A DNA stretch of 64,000 nucleotides from an uncultured delta proteobacterium (GTDB lineage Bacteria; Desulfobacterota; Desulfovibrionia; Desulfovibrionales; Desulfovibrionaceae): NCBI GenBank assembly GCA_900079685.1, contig LT599018.1, forward strand, positions 186,001 to 250,000. The letters are read 5' to 3'. The position numbers and the translations under genes are program-made. Of this stretch, positions 17,468-25,298 are shown in pieces (positions within the stretch are counted from its first letter, which is position 1; each line of letters opens with the position of its first letter). The notes below the pieces were generated by a model. That model was not told where the DNA came from. It did not search any database and saw only the letters and a program-made list of their open reading frames with translations.

Positions 17468-20008
17468 ATGAGCAAGCCAACAGACGGTACCACGCCCGCC
17501 GGCAAGAAACCGGAAGAGACGCCCGGAACCCCTGAAATATCCTGGCAGTCCGCCATGGACGCCCCCATGGCCGCGCCGGGGGAAACCTCTCCGGAGACGG
17601 TAGCGGAAACGGCGGAACAGCCCGGCCGGGAACCCGCAAAAACCGCCCCGGCGGAAGCGGCGGCACCCAAGGAAGAACCGGAAACAGTGGATTTTGTGTT
17701 GGCAAACGCTCCCGCGGGGCCGGAAAAGGCAGCGGAGGAGTCCGCTTTCGGCGGCAAGGCCAAGGACGCGGACGCGCTCTGGGCCACCCTCGGCAGGGAT
17801 GGTGCAGCCAAAACGGAAGAGGCGGCCGGTTCCGCCCCGGATGAAGGCGTACGGGGCCTGCCCGGGATTCCCCCGCTTACCGCCGCCCCTGCAACCGCCG
17901 CCCCTGCAACCGCGAAGGACAAGAAAGAGGACAAGGCGAAGAAAGGGAAAGAGCCAAAGCCCCGTGTTCCGTCTTCCGGGCCTTTCGCGGGCAAGGCTTT
18001 CGGTCCCGTCATTGCCGCAAAGCCCATGATGCGGGATGAGGACGGCAACCTCGTGCCCACCCCGGCCACATTGGCCTCGCGTCTTTTCACGGCCCTGGCC
18101 CTTATCCCCATCATTCTGCCCGTGGTGCTGTTCCTGGCGCAGGTCGCGTGCACGCTGGACGTGCGCGCGCTCTGGTACTCGGACGAGGTCCGCTACGCTG
18201 CCGCGTACCGGAGCATGGTCGATTCCGGCAACTGGCTGGTGATGCACCTTAACGGCGCCATGTATCCGGATAAACCGCCGCTGTTCTTCTGGTTTTTATA
18301 CGGACTTGACGAGGCGGCCAAAGCGATTCTGCCGCTCATACCGTTTGCCGTAACCGTCACGGCGAACACGCTCTTTTTCGCGGGTGTCGCCATCTCCGGC
18401 CTGCTGTGCCTTTTGGCGACGCACGCGATGGCCTCCCTGGTGGCGCGCGTTGACAGGCGCACGGTGCTGGCCGCCGACCTCGTTCTTGTGAGTTGCTTCT
18501 TTTTCGCCTCGCTGGCGCACTACCTGCGCATGGACCTGTTGTTCACGGCCTGCATTACAATCAGCCACGTCTTTTTGTTCCACGCCTGGGTCCGGGAGAA
18601 AGCCCCGCTCCTCATGGTGCTGGGCTATCTGTTCGCCGGGGCGGCTGTGCTGGTCAAGGGGCCTCTGGGCCTCGCCCTCCCCCTGCTGGCGGGCCTGTGC
18701 TTCCTCATCTGGCAGGGCAGAATCCTGCGGTTTTTCCGGATCGATTCCCTTTTCGGCCTCCTCATCGGGCTGGCCGTTCCTGGCGTCTGGCTGACGCTGG
18801 CCTGGATGAACGCGGGCGACGCCTTTTTGAACAATATCCTGCATAAGCAGGTTCTGGCCCGCGCCCTGGATACCTGGCATCATGCCGAACCCTGGTACCA
18901 TTATCTGATGACCCTCCCGCTCATCTGGCTGCCCTGGACGCTGGTTCTCCTGTTCCTGCCCTGGGGCCGCTTCATGAACAAGGGCATGCGCGAGGGGCTC
19001 AAGGCCTCCCGCACCAAGGACGGTGCCGGGATAGCCTATCTCTGGTGCGCGTTCCTGCCCGGCGCTATCCTGCTTTCTCTCGTCAGCATCAAGCTGCCCA
19101 TCTACTGCCTGCCCCTGTTCCCGCCGCTGGCGATTCTCACCGCGCGGACCGTGCTGCAAATGCGTCCTTTCGCGGCAGGCTGCCTGCAGTATTCGCTGGC
19201 GTTCGTTCTGCTCGTGCTCGGGCTGGGCCTTGTGCTTATGCCCGCAGCCCCCGGCAATTATCTGCCGCTCCCGTTCGTGCCCAAAGGCGTGATGGTGCTC
19301 GGCGGCGTCTGCCTGTTCTTTGCCTGCGCGCTTGCGTTTCTCATCAAGCCGCGCCGGGGCGAAGGGGCCATTCTGCTCGTCGCGGTTTTCGCGACCGTTT
19401 TCATGTATCCGGCCTGGACCGTGACCGCCCCCAGCCTTGACGCGTTCATGAGCCCCAAAGCCCAGGCGGATGTCATTAAAACATACAGGGACGCGGGATA
19501 TTATCCGGCTACCTTCAAAGTATACGGCGGAACGTATACCTATTACGCCGGGAATATGCGCGACTGCCAGAGCTGGGAGGACGTCACGGCCCAGGCGGAA
19601 AACAACCCCAAGATGATCCTGGCGATGCGCGCGTCGCTCTGGGACAATATGGAAAACAAGCCCGGCGGCTTTGCCGAGGTGCACCGCCAGACCATTGCCG
19701 AGCGGGACTACGTGCTCGTCGCGCGGCCGCCTCTTGGCGGAAAAACCGAGGCCCCGGCTGCTCCGGCGGAAGCCGCGCCCGCCGTTACGCCCGCTGTTAC
19801 GCCTGACGCTGCGGCTCCTGCCACCGCGCCCGTTGCCGAACCGGGCCAGGCTCCCCAGCCCCCGGCCACGGAGCAAAGCGGGGGCGCGCCCGGCGCGGCG
19901 TCCGGTAACGCATCGGGCGCAGCGCCTGCGGAACCCGCCCCTCCGGCGGCGGAACCGGCGGCGCCCGCAAACGGGGCTGCTCCCGCTCAGGGGGCTCCGG
20001 CGCAATAA
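17468..20008 (+). CDS. ArnT-like GT-C glycosyltransferase with long disordered tails
   Basis: An 846-residue protein whose middle (about residues 200-755) is a polytopic GT39/GT83 lipid-linked sugar transferase. The first membrane segment leads into a loop with A-L-W-Y-S-D-E-V-R-Y-A, the acidic catalytic motif of ArnT/PMT enzymes, and later D-K-P-P-L-F-F-W and V-K-G-P-L-G-L-A. ArnT moves 4-amino-arabinose from undecaprenyl phosphate to lipid A; related enzymes use other sugars and acceptors. Typical members have about 550 residues. Here a hydrophilic Ala/Glu/Pro-rich stretch of about 195 residues precedes TM1, and a Pro/Ala-rich tail of about 90 residues follows. AAGGAG precedes the ATG. Co-directional with PAP2 and macrodomain genes. 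Confidence 0.88.
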   Translation: MSKPTDGTTPAGKKPEETPGTPEISWQSAMDAPMAAPGETSPETVAETAEQPGREPAKTAPAEAAAPKEEPETVDFVLANAPAGPEKAAEESAFGGKAKDADALWATLGRDGAAKTEEAAGSAPDEGVRGLPGIPPLTAAPATAAPATAKDKKEDKAKKGKEPKPRVPSSGPFAGKAFGPVIAAKPMMRDEDGNLVPTPATLASRLFTALALIPIILPVVLFLAQVACTLDVRALWYSDEVRYAAAYRSMVDSGNWLVMHLNGAMYPDKPPLFFWFLYGLDEAAKAILPLIPFAVTVTANTLFFAGVAISGLLCLLATHAMASLVARVDRRTVLAADLVLVSCFFFASLAHYLRMDLLFTACITISHVFLFHAWVREKAPLLMVLGYLFAGAAVLVKGPLGLALPLLAGLCFLIWQGRILRFFRIDSLFGLLIGLAVPGVWLTLAWMNAGDAFLNNILHKQVLARALDTWHHAEPWYHYLMTLPLIWLPWTLVLLFLPWGRFMNKGMREGLKASRTKDGAGIAYLWCAFLPGAILLSLVSIKLPIYCLPLFPPLAILTARTVLQMRPFAAGCLQYSLAFVLLVLGLGLVLMPAAPGNYLPLPFVPKGVMVLGGVCLFFACALAFLIKPRRGEGAILLVAVFATVFMYPAWTVTAPSLDAFMSPKAQADVIKTYRDAGYYPATFKVYGGTYTYYAGNMRDCQSWEDVTAQAENNPKMILAMRASLWDNMENKPGGFAEVHRQTIAERDYVLVARPPLGGKTEAPAAPAEAAPAVTPAVTPDAAAPATAPVAEPGQAPQPPATEQSGGAPGAASGNASGAAPAEPAPPAAEPAAPANGAAPAQGAPAQ

Positions 20009-20019
20009 GGAGAGGGGCC

Positions 20020-20553
20020 ATGCGGATTATCTTGTGCGCGTTTGATGAACCCCTGGAAAACGCCTGGAAAGCGGCTCTCTCCGACTGCCAGGCCGAAGTG
20101 GAACAGGGCGGGCATTCCCTTACCGTGCAGCGCGGCGACATCACAAAACTTCACGTCGCGGCGGTGGTTTCCCCGGCCAACTCGTACGGGTATATGCGCG
20201 GCGGGGTGGATCTGGCCTACACCAAGCGCTTCGGGCCCGGAGTGGAACATGCATTGCGGGCGGCCATCGCAACATTGCCGGAAGGGTATTTGCCCATAGG
20301 GCAGGCGCTGGCCGTTGCCACCGGGGATGCGCGTATTCCGTACCTGGTCAGCGCGCCCACCATGAAAACGCCCCAGCGCCTTAACGGGCCGGAAACGGTT
20401 ATCGCGGCCTCCCGCGCGGCTGTGCGTTGCGCCTTGGAGCAGGGCTATGAGTCCCTGGCGTTTCCGGGCATGGGCACGGGAACGGGCGGCCTGGATACGG
20501 CCGTCGCGGCGAGAGGGATGCTGCAAGGCATTTGCGAGGGGTTGCGGCACTGA
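20020..20553 (+). CDS. Macrodomain protein (ADP-ribose binding)
   Basis: A 177-residue stand-alone macrodomain. The ADP-ribose binding elements are visible: G-D-I-T-K-L (beta strand and Asp), V-V-S-P-A-N-S-Y-G-Y-M-R-G-G-V-D (substrate loop with Asn and GG) and the phosphate loop F-P-G-M-G-T-G-T-G-G-L. Such proteins bind or hydrolyse ADP-ribose, O-acetyl-ADP-ribose or ADP-ribosyl groups on proteins. It begins 11 bases after the ArnT-like gene with AAGGAGAGG as ribosome site, so it is likely co-transcribed, although no functional link to lipid A is known. A strong terminator follows. Confidence 0.9.
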   Translation: MRIILCAFDEPLENAWKAALSDCQAEVEQGGHSLTVQRGDITKLHVAAVVSPANSYGYMRGGVDLAYTKRFGPGVEHALRAAIATLPEGYLPIGQALAVATGDARIPYLVSAPTMKTPQRLNGPETVIAASRAAVRCALEQGYESLAFPGMGTGTGGLDTAVAARGMLQGICEGLRH

Positions 20554-20574
20554 ATGTTACGATACGCAAAAAAA

Positions 20575-20608
20575 GCCTGGCGCATGTACAATGCGCCAGG
20601 CTTTTTTT
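20575..20608. terminator. Bidirectional rho-independent terminator
   Basis: A perfect 11-base stem (20575-20585 with 20591-20601) and a 5-base loop, with seven A bases before and seven T bases after it. It ends both the macrodomain operon and the convergent oxidoreductase gene. Confidence 0.95.
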
Positions 20609-20627
20609 ATTGGTGGAGGATTGGGGG

Positions 20628-22079
20628 CTAGTCTTCCTGGGTCAGCGGCTTGGGCGCGCGGAAGGTTTTCTCCAGCCCGATTCTGGTGGTCTCCACGGCT
20701 TGGTCCAGGCTGGCCCTGGTGTTTACCACGGCCTGGTCAATCCCGGCCCTGGTTGCCCCAACAGCCTGATCGAGGCTGGCCTTGGTGGCTTCCACGGTGT
20801 GGTTGAAGCTGGCTTTGGTCGCTTCCATGGTCTGGTTGAAGCCGGCCCTGGTGGCTTCCATGGTTTTTTCAAGCCCGGCCATGGTGGATTCCACGGCCTG
20901 GTCCAGGGTGACCCTGGTGGCGGCCATGGCGTGGTCAATACCGGCCCTGGTGGCTTCCACCATGCTTTCAAACCCGGCCTTGGCCGTTTCCGCGGTCGTC
21001 TCGAATTCTTTCTGCAGGCCGGTCATGAGTTCGTGCACGGAGATGATGGACGTGACCCTGTACGCGTTGGCGCCGGAAAAGGCGAAGCCGCGATCCAGGT
21101 TGCCCTTCATGGCGTTGAGCAGGGCCGAGGCGATGCAGTAGGGCGACTTTTGCGGGTCGCAGGTGCTGATGCACTGGAAGATGCAGCGGAAGTTCTTTTT
21201 GCCGTCCGCGAGCGCATCCAGGAATTTGCCTTTGATGGCTCTGCCGGGCAGGCCCACCGGGCTTTTGATGATGGTGATGTCCTCTTCGGACGCGTTGACG
21301 TAGCTTTCCTTGAAGCGGATGTCCGCGTCGCACTCGTGGGTGGCCACGAAGCGGGTACCCATCTGCACGCCGGCGGCGCCGAGGTCCATTACTTTCTTGA
21401 TGTCTCCGCCGGTGAACACGCCGCCCGCCGCGATGACCGGGATGCGGCAGCCTTTCTTTTCTTCGAACTCTTTCAGGGCCGCAACCGTTTCCGGAACGGC
21501 ATTTTCAAGCGAATGGGCGGGATCGAAAATATCTTCGGGTTTGAAGCCGAGGTGGCCGCCGGCTTTGGGGCCTTCAACCACGAAGGCGTCCGGCAGCACG
21601 CCATAGCGCTGGAGCCATTTTTTGCAGATCAGGGTGGCGGCGCGGGCGGAGGAAACAATGGGCACGAGCTTGGTGTTGCATTCTTTCTGAAGGCTTTCGC
21701 GGGTTTCCTGGAGATATTTGGGCAGGTCCATGGGGAGCCCCGCGCCCGCGAAAATGACGTCGATGCCTTCTTCAATGGAAGTTTTCACGAGTTGGGAAAA
21801 ATCCGTCAGCACGCACATGATGTTCACGCCGAGAACACCGTCCGTCAGCGAGCGGGCTTTGCGGATTTCGTTCCGCAGGGCGCGGATGTTCGCCTCATGC
21901 GGGTTGACCGCGACATCGGGTTCTTTCATGCCGATCATTGCGGCCGCGATAACGCCGACGCCGCCTTCATTGGCAACGGCGGATGCAAGACGATGCAGCG
22001 ATATGCCGACGCCCATGCCGCCTTGGACAATGGGTTTGCGCACGACGAGATCACCGATTTGCAAAGAGGGAAAAGCCAT
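20628..22079 (-). CDS. FMN-dependent nitronate monooxygenase/FabK-like oxidoreductase with repeat tail
   Basis: A 483-residue protein. Residues 1-355 are a TIM-barrel flavoprotein of the 2-nitropropane dioxygenase / enoyl-ACP reductase II family: P-I-V-Q-G-G-M-G-V-G-I-S near the start, E-G-P-K-A-G-G-H-L-G, V-I-A-A-G-G-V-F-T-G-G and G-A-A-G-V-Q-M-G-T-R-F for FMN binding. A Cys-rich insert (C-I-F-Q-C-I-S-T-C near residue 300) is present. Residues 364-473 are ten 11-residue repeats, followed by a 10-residue charged end; ordinary family members stop near residue 360. GGAGG precedes the start. Reaction is either nitronate oxidation or an NAD(P)H-dependent reduction; sequence does not decide. Confidence 0.9.
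   Translation of the reverse strand: MAFPSLQIGDLVVRKPIVQGGMGVGISLHRLASAVANEGGVGVIAAAMIGMKEPDVAVNPHEANIRALRNEIRKARSLTDGVLGVNIMCVLTDFSQLVKTSIEEGIDVIFAGAGLPMDLPKYLQETRESLQKECNTKLVPIVSSARAATLICKKWLQRYGVLPDAFVVEGPKAGGHLGFKPEDIFDPAHSLENAVPETVAALKEFEEKKGCRIPVIAAGGVFTGGDIKKVMDLGAAGVQMGTRFVATHECDADIRFKESYVNASEEDITIIKSPVGLPGRAIKGKFLDALADGKKNFRCIFQCISTCDPQKSPYCIASALLNAMKGNLDRGFAFSGANAYRVTSIISVHELMTGLQKEFETTAETAKAGFESMVEATRAGIDHAMAATRVTLDQAVESTMAGLEKTMEATRAGFNQTMEATKASFNHTVEATKASLDQAVGATRAGIDQAVVNTRASLDQAVETTRIGLEKTFRAPKPLTQED
20661..20990 (-). repeat. Ten tandem 33-bp units encoding 11-residue repeats
   Basis: The units have the protein consensus EATRAGLDQAV, with variation at most positions but strict 11-residue spacing and no gaps. 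The hydrophobic residues at positions 6-7 and 11 suggest a long amphipathic helix or coiled coil of hendecad type. It occupies codons 364-473 of the flavin oxidoreductase gene. Confidence 0.92.
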
Positions 22080-22136
22080 GGAGCCTCCAGAAGAAAAAAG
22101 AGAAAAAAACCGCGAGGATAAGAGTTAAATCCTCTA

Positions 22137-25100
22137 TCACCGCGCTATAATACACAGGTTTTTATATAAACACCAGTCGCAATTTTGACCAGACCTGGGG
22201 GGAAAGTTTTCCGCGTTTGCCATGTGCCGCAAGAGAAACCGGAAAAGCGCGGGGATGCGTTCCGTAATCGCCCGCTCCCGGACATCCTCCGCCGTTTTTT
22301 CGCCGAAGAGGGGGGTATCCTTGGCGCCCATCCGCAACGGGACATAGGCGGCGTCGCGCACGGCCCGGCCCGTCTGCCGGCCTGCCATGTAAATATAGGC
22401 GGGCAGTTGCACGCTGGCGAAGGCCTTGGCAACGGCGGCAAGCGGGTCACCAGAGCCGCCAGTCCCGCCGGAGCCGCCGGAATACTCGCCGGACCCGCCG
22501 GGCCGCCATGCTTCCAGCGCGTCCCAGAAGGCGTCGTCCTGCCAGACGGCATGTTTGACCAGGGGCACGTGGCCTGTTTTGTAGTCCAGCACCAGCAATT
22601 GCCCGGCCTCTTCGTCCACCCTGTCGATAACGCCGCCAAGGGTACGTTCTTTTCCGTCCACAATGACGGCCGCCCGGAATTTTTCCTCGACGTGGCGCGG
22701 GATGCGGCCCGCGTGGTTTTCCAGGAGGGTCCGCAGAATGGGGGGCACGGCCTCTTCCAGCATGATACGGTCATCCGCCGGGAGGGTGCGGGATAATTCG
22801 CTCTCCGCGAACTGCCGCGAGAACGCATCGCACAGGGCGGCTGCGGCGGCTGCATCCGCCGTGAGGGGCTTGTCCAGCCGGTCCGTGAAATACCCGCGCA
22901 GCACCTCGTGCAAAAAAGTGCCGGTGCCGAGCGGGTCGCGGCCTTCCACCACGCCTTCCACCTCGCGGATGCGGCCGACGCGCTGGTAAAAAAACTGCGC
23001 GGGGCAGCGAAGATAGGCATCGAGCAGCGAAGGGGACAGGTCGCCTTCCAGGATGGTTTGCATGCGGCGCATTGCCGCGTCTTTGGCGGGAATGGTCCTG
23101 TGTTCGCGGGGCACGGCGGGGAGACGGCAGGAAATGAGGCTCAAGGGGCCGTCGCAGCCCGCTTTTTCAGGGTGTTCCGGGGTCAGGATGCGGCCGAGTT
23201 TTTCCTCCTCTTTCCAGAGGAGTTCCTCCACAAACCGGCTGCGCGTCTTTTTCGCGTCGTTCAGGCCCTGGGCGGTCACGCCTTCCTGCCAGTAGAGGGT
23301 GACCTGCCGCGCGCCGTTGACGAGGCGGAAAAAGTTATACGCCGCCACCTTTTCCCGCCCCCGCTTGCCGGGCAGGCCGGTGAGTCCCCGGAGGGAATCG
23401 GGCAGGAGCGGGTCATGTCCGCTCGTTCCGGGCAGTTTGTCTTCCGTGAGGTCAAGGATGAAAAGGCGGTCAAAATGCAAAAGCCGCGTTTCCAGAACAC
23501 CCAGGATCTGGTCACCCACGAGGGGGTAAGCTTCAAACGGCACGCGTTCTTGGGCCAGCAGGTTCCGCAGGACGGCGAACAGGGTTTCCGGGGGGAGATG
23601 TTCCTCTTTCAGGGCGGTATGGGCCAGTTGGGGTATGACGGAGACGCTCAGCCGGTAGAGACACTCCGCGTCTATCGGGAAATGGTCCCACAGGGCCGCG
23701 CCGTGGTCGCGCATGAGGTCGACAAGCCCTTGCAGCGCCGTCGCCAGATCGCCCGGTGTTGCAATGCTCTCCCAGCGGAAGACGGCGGCGTCCAGGATGC
23801 GGGAGAATAACGCTAATGATGGGGCCAAAGACTGGGCTGACAGGGCGGTTGCCGCCTCTTCCGGTCCGGTTCCCGCGCCGTCGGTGACGGTCGCGGCGGT
23901 GCGCGCCGCCAGGTCCCTCAGCGGCGCGAACCGCCGGGAAGCGCGCACCACGCGCTCCGCATGGTGCAGAAACCGCCGGAAATTGTGGCCGGACGGATTC
24001 CGTCGGCCTTTTCCCTGATCCGGCGTTTGGTCCGGGGCGGGGGACGGGTCGAGCATCTTGAGGTACGGGTGCCGGAGCAGCGCGATAAGGGCCTTCCAGT
24101 GGTAGCCGCTGCCGCGTTTTGTCTCCTGCATGGCCAGGATGCATTCCACCAGCCGGAACAGCGGCGAGCGGGCCAGGGGGTAGCCCATGGAGATGTTGCG
24201 GTCCGCGTCCGGCAGATGGTGCAGCACGGGCATGAGGAGGCTGGTGTCCGGCAGGACCACCGCGCGGGATTCCCCTGCGGGCCGGGCCGCGCCCTCGAAC
24301 GTATGGGAATTATGCGGATTATGCCCAAGGGCGCGCAGTTCTTCCGCTAACGCGCTGATCTGCGAATGCACGTCGTACCCGGCCCGGAAGGTGATGACCG
24401 GTTCGCCCGGCTTGCGGGGCGCGCCGTGAGCGGCATCCGGCTCCGATCCGGGCGCGGCGGTAAAGGGGGTGATCGTCGTTTGCCACGCCCCGGCCCAGCG
24501 GATGAGGTCCGTGCAGCTCCAGTGCGGCTCGGCGGAACCGCCGGGCACGATGTTCGGGTCGGCATGCAGGCAGACGGCGGCGCCGTGCCGCTCCCAGAGG
24601 GTGCGGAACAGCACCTGCTGCGAGCCGGTCAGGGTGTGGAACCCGGCCAGGATGATCTGTTTTCCGGCCATGCCCGGAATGCGGGAAAGGTCTTCGCCCC
24701 GTGCGATGATCCGGACGACCGAGGCCGCGTCAAATCCCGGCGTTGTCCAGCCGCGTTCCCGCAGGGCTGCGACGTACCGCGCATGGATGGTGCCCAGGTT
24801 TTCCAGGAGGGCCGCCGCGAAGGGCGTTACCTGGTCTTCCATGTGAATGTAGTCGTCGGGTTCCCGGTTGTGGGTGAAAAACTCCTCCATCAGGTTGGCA
24901 AGCCGCACGCCCCAGGGGAAGAACCGCTTCGAGTCGTCAAGGGGCAGGTCGCGGAGCAGCCCGCCGTGCGTGTCCCGCAGGTCCCGCACGATGTGCAGGA
25001 GCAAGGCCACCTGGTCGAGAATGCCCACGGGGACGGCCCCGGTTGCGGCGTCCTGCCGCGCGGCCGCGCGGATAAGGCCGAACAGGCCGGACACGGACTC

Positions 25101-25298
25101 CATGCGCGGCAGGACGCAGGGCTTGGGGATGCGTTCGTCGTTTCTGATGGTTTCCGTCAGGTACAGGGCGGGCCGGCTGTGCGGGAACACGCAGAACGCG
25201 CGGCCCATGTCGCCGTCCGTCAGGTCCAGGGCGATGTCGATGAGCGCCGGAAGGAACGGGCGGTTCCAGGCGACGTTGATGAACGGGCGCGGGCTCAC
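22137..25298 (-). CDS. addB: AddB-like helicase-nuclease subunit with iron-sulfur staple
   Basis: A 1053-residue partner of the adjacent UvrD-like protein. The N-terminal helicase-like region lacks a recognisable Walker A site. The C-terminal PD-(D/E)XK nuclease domain begins with S-L-L-D-A-Y-L-R-C-P-A-Q-F-F-Y-Q and has the catalytic L-L-V-L-D-Y-K-T-G segment. The last residues read C-D-W-C-L-Y-K-N-L-C; with the earlier Cys in Y-L-R-C these four make the 4Fe-4S staple known from AddB. The GTG start at 25298 overlaps the previous gene by four bases (GTGA) and has GGAGG seven bases upstream. The pair repairs DNA breaks by end resection for RecA. Confidence 0.87.
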   Translation of the reverse strand: MSPRPFINVAWNRPFLPALIDIALDLTDGDMGRAFCVFPHSRPALYLTETIRNDERIPKPCVLPRMESVSGLFGLIRAAARQDAATGAVPVGILDQVALLLHIVRDLRDTHGGLLRDLPLDDSKRFFPWGVRLANLMEEFFTHNREPDDYIHMEDQVTPFAAALLENLGTIHARYVAALRERGWTTPGFDAASVVRIIARGEDLSRIPGMAGKQIILAGFHTLTGSQQVLFRTLWERHGAAVCLHADPNIVPGGSAEPHWSCTDLIRWAGAWQTTITPFTAAPGSEPDAAHGAPRKPGEPVITFRAGYDVHSQISALAEELRALGHNPHNSHTFEGAARPAGESRAVVLPDTSLLMPVLHHLPDADRNISMGYPLARSPLFRLVECILAMQETKRGSGYHWKALIALLRHPYLKMLDPSPAPDQTPDQGKGRRNPSGHNFRRFLHHAERVVRASRRFAPLRDLAARTAATVTDGAGTGPEEAATALSAQSLAPSLALFSRILDAAVFRWESIATPGDLATALQGLVDLMRDHGAALWDHFPIDAECLYRLSVSVIPQLAHTALKEEHLPPETLFAVLRNLLAQERVPFEAYPLVGDQILGVLETRLLHFDRLFILDLTEDKLPGTSGHDPLLPDSLRGLTGLPGKRGREKVAAYNFFRLVNGARQVTLYWQEGVTAQGLNDAKKTRSRFVEELLWKEEEKLGRILTPEHPEKAGCDGPLSLISCRLPAVPREHRTIPAKDAAMRRMQTILEGDLSPSLLDAYLRCPAQFFYQRVGRIREVEGVVEGRDPLGTGTFLHEVLRGYFTDRLDKPLTADAAAAAALCDAFSRQFAESELSRTLPADDRIMLEEAVPPILRTLLENHAGRIPRHVEEKFRAAVIVDGKERTLGGVIDRVDEEAGQLLVLDYKTGHVPLVKHAVWQDDAFWDALEAWRPGGSGEYSGGSGGTGGSGDPLAAVAKAFASVQLPAYIYMAGRQTGRAVRDAAYVPLRMGAKDTPLFGEKTAEDVRERAITERIPALFRFLLRHMANAENFPPRSGQNCDWCLYKNLCIIAR

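Noticed and set aside
20661-20990. Regular 33-bp repeats that might suggest a CRISPR array
   Set aside because: The units are in frame, have no spacers and encode a continuous peptide repeat.
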